Positions 62,168 to 64,000 of a stretch of 64,000 bases of DNA are shown here, piece after piece. Every line of letters starts with the position of its first letter. Position 1 is the first letter of the stretch. The notes beneath the pieces are model-generated. The model saw nothing but the letters and a program-made list of their open reading frames with translations. It was not told the origin of the DNA and did no database searches. This stretch comes from Microvirga calopogonii. Its GTDB lineage: Bacteria; Pseudomonadota; Alphaproteobacteria; Rhizobiales; Beijerinckiaceae. Made by a program: the position numbers and the translations under genes. The stretch covers positions 1-64,000 of the forward strand of contig NZ_QDGA01000004.1 in assembly GCF_003347665.1 (NCBI RefSeq). Direction: 5' to 3'.

Positions 62168-63043
62168 CTAAAGTCCGGCGCTGCTGATTGTGATGGCCAT
62201 TGCGAAGTTTCGCGTTTCGCCCGGGCGAACGAGAACAACACCGGGCTTGGCGGCAAATTCCCCATCGAATCCTTCGGGGTCGGCATGGCCCTGCCAAGGT
62301 TCGATACAGATGAAACCCGCTCCAGGCTTGGTCCAGATGCCCAGATGCGGCATGTCCGGAAAGTCGACCTGGATCGAACCGCCAGCGGGCGCTCCATAGG
62401 TAACGGACCTGCTCTCAAGACGGTCGAAGACAAGAGCATCCGTCTCGAAATATCGATCCTGCAAGCGAAGCATTCGCCCTTGAACCGGGCTTGCCTCGAC
62501 ATCCCGGCTGATGAGTCCGTCCACAGGACGACGGATCGGCGCCGTCTCTTCGCGCTCGAAACGGATTGCGTGCGCCTCCCGCGGTGCTCCGTAGGGCAAG
62601 GGCCAGCGAAAAGCCGGATGGAAGCCGAAGGAGACCGGCATGACCGAGGGCCCCGCATTGTTCACGGCAGCCGTGATCGTCAGCGTAGCGTCCTTGATCC
62701 TATAGGAAACATCAAGTTCGAATGGGAACGGGTATTGTTGAAGCGTGGTCTTGTCGGAAGTCAGGCCAAATCGGCATTGAGACGCTTCGACCTCTCTGAC
62801 CTCGAAGAGGGAGGTGCGGGCAAATCCGTGCTTCGGCAGTCCGTATTCCGATCCATCGACTCTGATGCGATCGTTCCTCACGCGCCCGACGACGGGAAAC
62901 AACAAGGGGGAGCGGCCGGTCCAGAAGGCCGGATCGCCGTCCCATAAGAGATCCTTGCCGTGCACATCTTGAAGCCGCACGAGCTCAGCGCCCTTTTCCG
63001 ACACCTGAGCCTGAAGATGGGGACTCGAAATATTGACGCTCAT
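62168..63043 (-). CDS. Aldose-1-epimerase-family protein
   Basis: A 291-residue protein of the galactose mutarotase-like beta-sandwich fold. FPVVGRVRNDRIRVDGSEYG and LPKHGFAR carry the first conserved His, SFGFHPAFRWP the catalytic His, and GFICIEPWQGHADPEG the catalytic Glu. The form matches the GalM-like YeaD/LacX subgroup acting on hexoses or hexose-6-phosphates. AAGGAG lies eight to nine bases before ATG 63043. It is convergent with the response regulator and shows no operon partner. It could serve sugar turnover generally. Confidence 0.88.
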   Translation of the reverse strand: MSVNISSPHLQAQVSEKGAELVRLQDVHGKDLLWDGDPAFWTGRSPLLFPVVGRVRNDRIRVDGSEYGLPKHGFARTSLFEVREVEASQCRFGLTSDKTTLQQYPFPFELDVSYRIKDATLTITAAVNNAGPSVMPVSFGFHPAFRWPLPYGAPREAHAIRFEREETAPIRRPVDGLISRDVEASPVQGRMLRLQDRYFETDALVFDRLESRSVTYGAPAGGSIQVDFPDMPHLGIWTKPGAGFICIEPWQGHADPEGFDGEFAAKPGVVLVRPGETRNFAMAITISSAGL

Positions 63044-63119
63044 TCGGCAACTCCTTGCCATATACCCCTATTCTGAAAGGTGTATCGCCTAAAGGCCGTG
63101 CAAGCTAGAGCGTGAGAGA

Positions 63120-63152
63120 CTCACCGGGGCAGGCTTCATCTGCCCCGGTGAG
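63120..63152. terminator. Perfect 13-bp hairpin downstream of the EAL gene
   Basis: CTCACCGGGGCAG (63120-63132) pairs with CTGCCCCGGTGAG (63140-63152), loop GCTTCAT. It is placed to end the leftward EAL gene, though its T-run is poor. Confidence 0.6.
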
Positions 63153-63244
63153 CAGCGCGGTTCATAAGAGCGCCCCGGTCCAGCGAAGCATCGCTTGCCG
63201 TCACCGTGCCGCCGTATCGCCGGTCGATGGGCAGGACCCCCCGT

Positions 63245-64000
63245 TCACGAAAGGGAGATTTGTCCGCTTAGCAGCTTATCGAGACGCGCCTGGCGCGGCT
63301 TTATGAGCATGGCGTTCCAGCGTTTCACAAGATCCGGGATGTTTAAAGCAGCCATCGGCTTCGCATAAAGATAGCCTTGGGCATGGTCGCACCCCAACTC
63401 ACGCAAACGCCGCGCTTGGCCATGTGTTTCCACCCCTTCTGCCGTCACTTGGAGCTGGAGGCTTCTGCCCAGGCTGATCACCGCAGTGATGATCGCCTCA
63501 TCGTCGGAATCCTGCTCCAGATCTCGCACGAAGCTGCGGTCGATCTTGATGTGATCGACCGGGAATTGCTTCAGGTGGGTCAATGAAGCATAGCCGGTGC
63601 CGAAATCGTCGAGTGCAATCTGGATACCGTTGTCGCGGAACTGTGCAAGAGTCGAGGAGACGTTGTCGGAGTTTCTGCCGAGAAGAACAGTCTCCGTGAC
63701 CTCCACCTCGAAGGAAGTCGGCGGAACCTTAAGCCAGTCGAAGGTCCGAAGCATGCTGTCGACGAGGTTTGAATGGCTGAACTCGGCCGCAGACAAATTG
63801 AGTGCGACGCGCCCGAACGGAAGATCCTGATCGATCCATTGACGCACGTCGGCGGCAACCTTCGAGGTCAGGAGTTTGCCGATGGAGACCGCAATTTCAT
63901 GGTCGTCGAAAACGGCTCCGAAGAAGCCCGGCGTCAGAAGACCTTTGGTGGGATGCCGCCAACGCGCGAGCGCTTCGAGGCCCACGATCTCACCTGTCGC
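63245..64000 (-). CDS. EAL-domain protein (C-terminal part; start outside the window)
   Basis: 251 residues of a c-di-GMP phosphodiesterase-type domain are visible, reading from the right edge as ATGEIVGLEALARWRHP. The catalytic EAL motif is intact, followed by LNLSAAEF, VEVTETVLL, LDDFGTGYASL (metal-binding Asp pair), VDHIKIDRSFV and AEGVETHGQ. All residues usually needed for c-di-GMP hydrolysis appear present. The missing N-terminus may carry a GGDEF or sensor domain. The domain ends with a short Lys/Arg-rich tail (KPRQARLDKLL). Confidence 0.92.
   Translation of the reverse strand, partial: ATGEIVGLEALARWRHPTKGLLTPGFFGAVFDDHEIAVSIGKLLTSKVAADVRQWIDQDLPFGRVALNLSAAEFSHSNLVDSMLRTFDWLKVPPTSFEVEVTETVLLGRNSDNVSSTLAQFRDNGIQIALDDFGTGYASLTHLKQFPVDHIKIDRSFVRDLEQDSDDEAIITAVISLGRSLQLQVTAEGVETHGQARRLRELGCDHAQGYLYAKPMAALNIPDLVKRWNAMLIKPRQARLDKLLSGQISLS

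Overview
The window looks like chromosomal DNA of a GC-rich alphaproteobacterium of the Hyphomicrobiales (Rhizobiales). A Methylobacteriaceae member such as Microvirga or Methylobacterium is my best guess, from GC content, protein style, the intergenic palindromic repeats and sigma-EcfG-like promoters (GGAAC-N16/17-NGTT). I see no tRNA, rRNA, CRISPR array, insertion sequence or prophage.

Layout. (1) 1-8486: amino-sugar catabolism. A leftward operon (kinase, GntR regulator, SIS-domain deaminase/isomerase, nagA running off the window) sits divergently from a rightward sugar ABC transporter (binding protein, two permeases, ATPase). (2) 8590-13079: a DHFR-like protein, a patch of palindromic repeats, and thiB-thiP-thiQ behind a clear TPP riboswitch. 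(3) 13080-20071: tex, an Hsp70-like protein, PEP carboxylase and a small basic protein. (4) 20161-28122: DapA-like aldolase/lyase plus an atypical SDR, chrB-chrA, a LOG-family protein, and a FAH-family dehydratase with an alpha-ketoglutarate semialdehyde dehydrogenase (lower Weimberg-type pathway). (5) 28539-37366: a hypothetical protein, a lytic transglycosylase with SPOR domain, two small membrane/secreted proteins, HlyU-like, catalase, a YihY membrane protein, an unusual PRTase/kinase-like fusion and a zinc alcohol dehydrogenase. (6) 37948-42769: the PrkA - DUF444 - SpoVR stress triad, followed by two small hypotheticals. (7) 43861-59545: a carbohydrate cluster of 15 genes. (8) 59684-64000: a second YihY protein, small proteins, a response regulator, an aldose-1-epimerase-like protein and a partial EAL protein.

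The most interesting part is region 7. A six-gene leftward operon holds inositol-phosphate synthase, a histidine phosphatase, a glycosyltransferase, a nucleotidyltransferase, a CmoB-like methyltransferase and a glycoside hydrolase. It is divergent from a rightward run of two epimerases, four glycosyltransferases and a UXS-like enzyme. An MDR dehydrogenase and a Gfo/Idh oxidoreductase lie just beyond the leftward operon. Together they could make an inositol-derived, multiply glycosylated compound. No flippase, polymerase or exporter is present, so the product may be soluble or intracellular. Both operons carry a sigma-EcfG-type promoter in the shared intergenic region, which points to a general-stress role. 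The hydrolase appears to be a circularly permuted TIM barrel.

The same promoter motif precedes both YihY genes, a small basic protein, and a divergent pair of genes near 61.7 kb (as an almost perfectly palindromic bidirectional promoter). Stress functions therefore recur through the window. All functional calls come from reading motifs; no database search was run.
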